A DNA stretch of 48,528 nucleotides from a virus, in the IMG/VR virus record IMGVR_UViG_3300036766_002220, positions 1-48,528 of that record. The stretch is one strand, 5' to 3'. The notes under the pieces are model-generated. The model was not told where the DNA came from. It searched no databases and was given only the letters and a program-made list of their open reading frames with translations. The position numbers and the translations under genes are program-made. Position 1 is the first letter of the stretch. Each line of letters opens with the position of its first letter. Of this stretch, positions 48,052 through 48,528 are shown piece after piece.

Positions 48052-48528
48052 ATGAGCTCCTACCCCTACATCGTCTCCGATCTCGATGGGGTGCTCATCG
48101 ACCTCGTGTCCGAGGCCTGCTACTGGTTCTGGCAGCGCTTCCGCGTCGTCGTGCCGCCGATGGCCATCTCGACCTTCGAGATCACTGACTCCATCTACGA
48201 GCTCATCCGTGAGAAGAACATCGAGGTCTCGAAGGCCTCCCCACCCTACACCAAGGAGGCCTTCCAGGACGAGGTCAAGCGCAAGCTCTGGCAAGACCCG
48301 GCCGTCTACATGCGGGCCAAGCCGCACTTTGCCATCTGGCGTGCCTTCCTCGAGTGGCCGGGGCATCTGAGCTTTGCCACGAATCGACCGCAGTCCTGGG
48401 GCATCCGCAAGACCACCCAGGACTGGCTCGCCCTGCATGGCTTCGGCGAGGAACTCCACGAGATCAATTTTTGCCACGCGGACTACGCCAAGAAGGACGT
48501 GGTCAGCTTCCTTCGGGAATGTCTCATC
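48052..48528 (+). CDS. HAD-type phosphatase, 3' end outside the window
   Basis: The first 159 residues of a HAD-superfamily enzyme. Motif I is DLDGVLID (D10 nucleophile, D12 acid-base); motif II is LSFATNRP (T110); a lysine in AKKD near 147 fits motif III. A cap region with WQRF and tyrosine-rich helices lies between. Similar phage enzymes are deoxyribonucleotidases or kinase-phosphatases in nucleotide metabolism, which suits a neighbourhood with a dNMP kinase. It starts one base after the previous stop (TAGATG), so translation is coupled. Confidence 0.75.
   Translation, partial: MSSYPYIVSDLDGVLIDLVSEACYWFWQRFRVVVPPMAISTFEITDSIYELIREKNIEVSKASPPYTKEAFQDEVKRKLWQDPAVYMRAKPHFAIWRAFLEWPGHLSFATNRPQSWGIRKTTQDWLALHGFGEELHEINFCHADYAKKDVVSFLRECLI

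Noticed and set aside
1-48528. Integrase, repressor pair or attachment site that would mark a prophage
   Set aside because: None visible. The HTH and ribbon-helix-helix genes at the right end could be lytic regulators, so lifestyle is undecided.
1-48528. Terminase genes or a cos/pac site
   Set aside because: No frame has terminase ATPase or nuclease motifs; they must lie outside this window.

Overview
This window is the virion-structure core of a tailed, contractile-tail (myovirus-type) bacteriophage or a very similar prophage. The evidence is an ordered set of portal, prohead protease, scaffold-like protein, major capsid protein, head-tail completion proteins, sheath, tube, tail chaperone, tape measure, LysM protein, hub, spike, gp25-like and J-like baseplate proteins, then tail fibre or adhesin genes. 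Terminase, integrase and replication genes are not seen. The DNA is GC rich and many genes start with GTG or TTG. A lipoprotein signal and a transglycosylase with an N-terminal anchor suggest a diderm (Gram-negative) host. The glycine-rich proteins resemble surface proteins of myxobacteria and relatives, but the host cannot be named from the sequence.

Layout. Bases 1-34951 form one long minus-strand operon, read from right to left from a good sigma70-type promoter near 35000. In order of transcription it holds: portal; a small unknown gene; a giant 1851-residue polyprotein (MBL-fold nuclease-like, ASCH-like, nucleotidyltransferase-like, LigD-type phosphoesterase-like, ATP-dependent DNA ligase and XkdF-type prohead protease); scaffold-like protein; major capsid protein; neck and tail completion proteins; sheath; tube; tail chaperone with a likely -1 frameshift; tape measure; baseplate; fibre; and a terminal adhesin-modification module. 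That module (1624-6022) holds a glycosyltransferase-acetyltransferase fusion, a glycine-rich protein, a radical SAM/SPASM enzyme, a 95-residue partner, and a protein with 38 cysteines spaced almost exactly every four residues. I read it as a phage version of the CXXX-repeat RiPP-type cassette acting on a tail adhesin.

From 35085 to 45789 genes run on the plus strand. First come beta-rich virion-like proteins, including one with YadA-like repeats and an abundant-looking 647-residue protein followed by a strong hairpin. Then come small zinc-binding and membrane proteins, a staphylococcal-nuclease-like enzyme, more beta-rich proteins, and a probable lysis set (holin-like, lipoprotein, coiled-coil membrane protein), which meets a lytic transglycosylase tail to tail. 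The right end has a divergent regulatory region: a dNMP kinase and a ribbon-helix-helix protein to the left, and a Fis-type HTH protein, a second ribbon-helix-helix-like protein and a HAD-type phosphatase to the right.

The strongest candidates for undescribed biology are the CXXX/radical SAM adhesin module and the DNA-repair-like polyprotein fused to the capsid protease. Smaller points are a two-copy promoter-like element, a canonical slippery heptamer, two promoters placed as if for leaderless mRNAs, and a tiny TTG-start zinc-knuckle gene spanned by a 13-bp inverted repeat.
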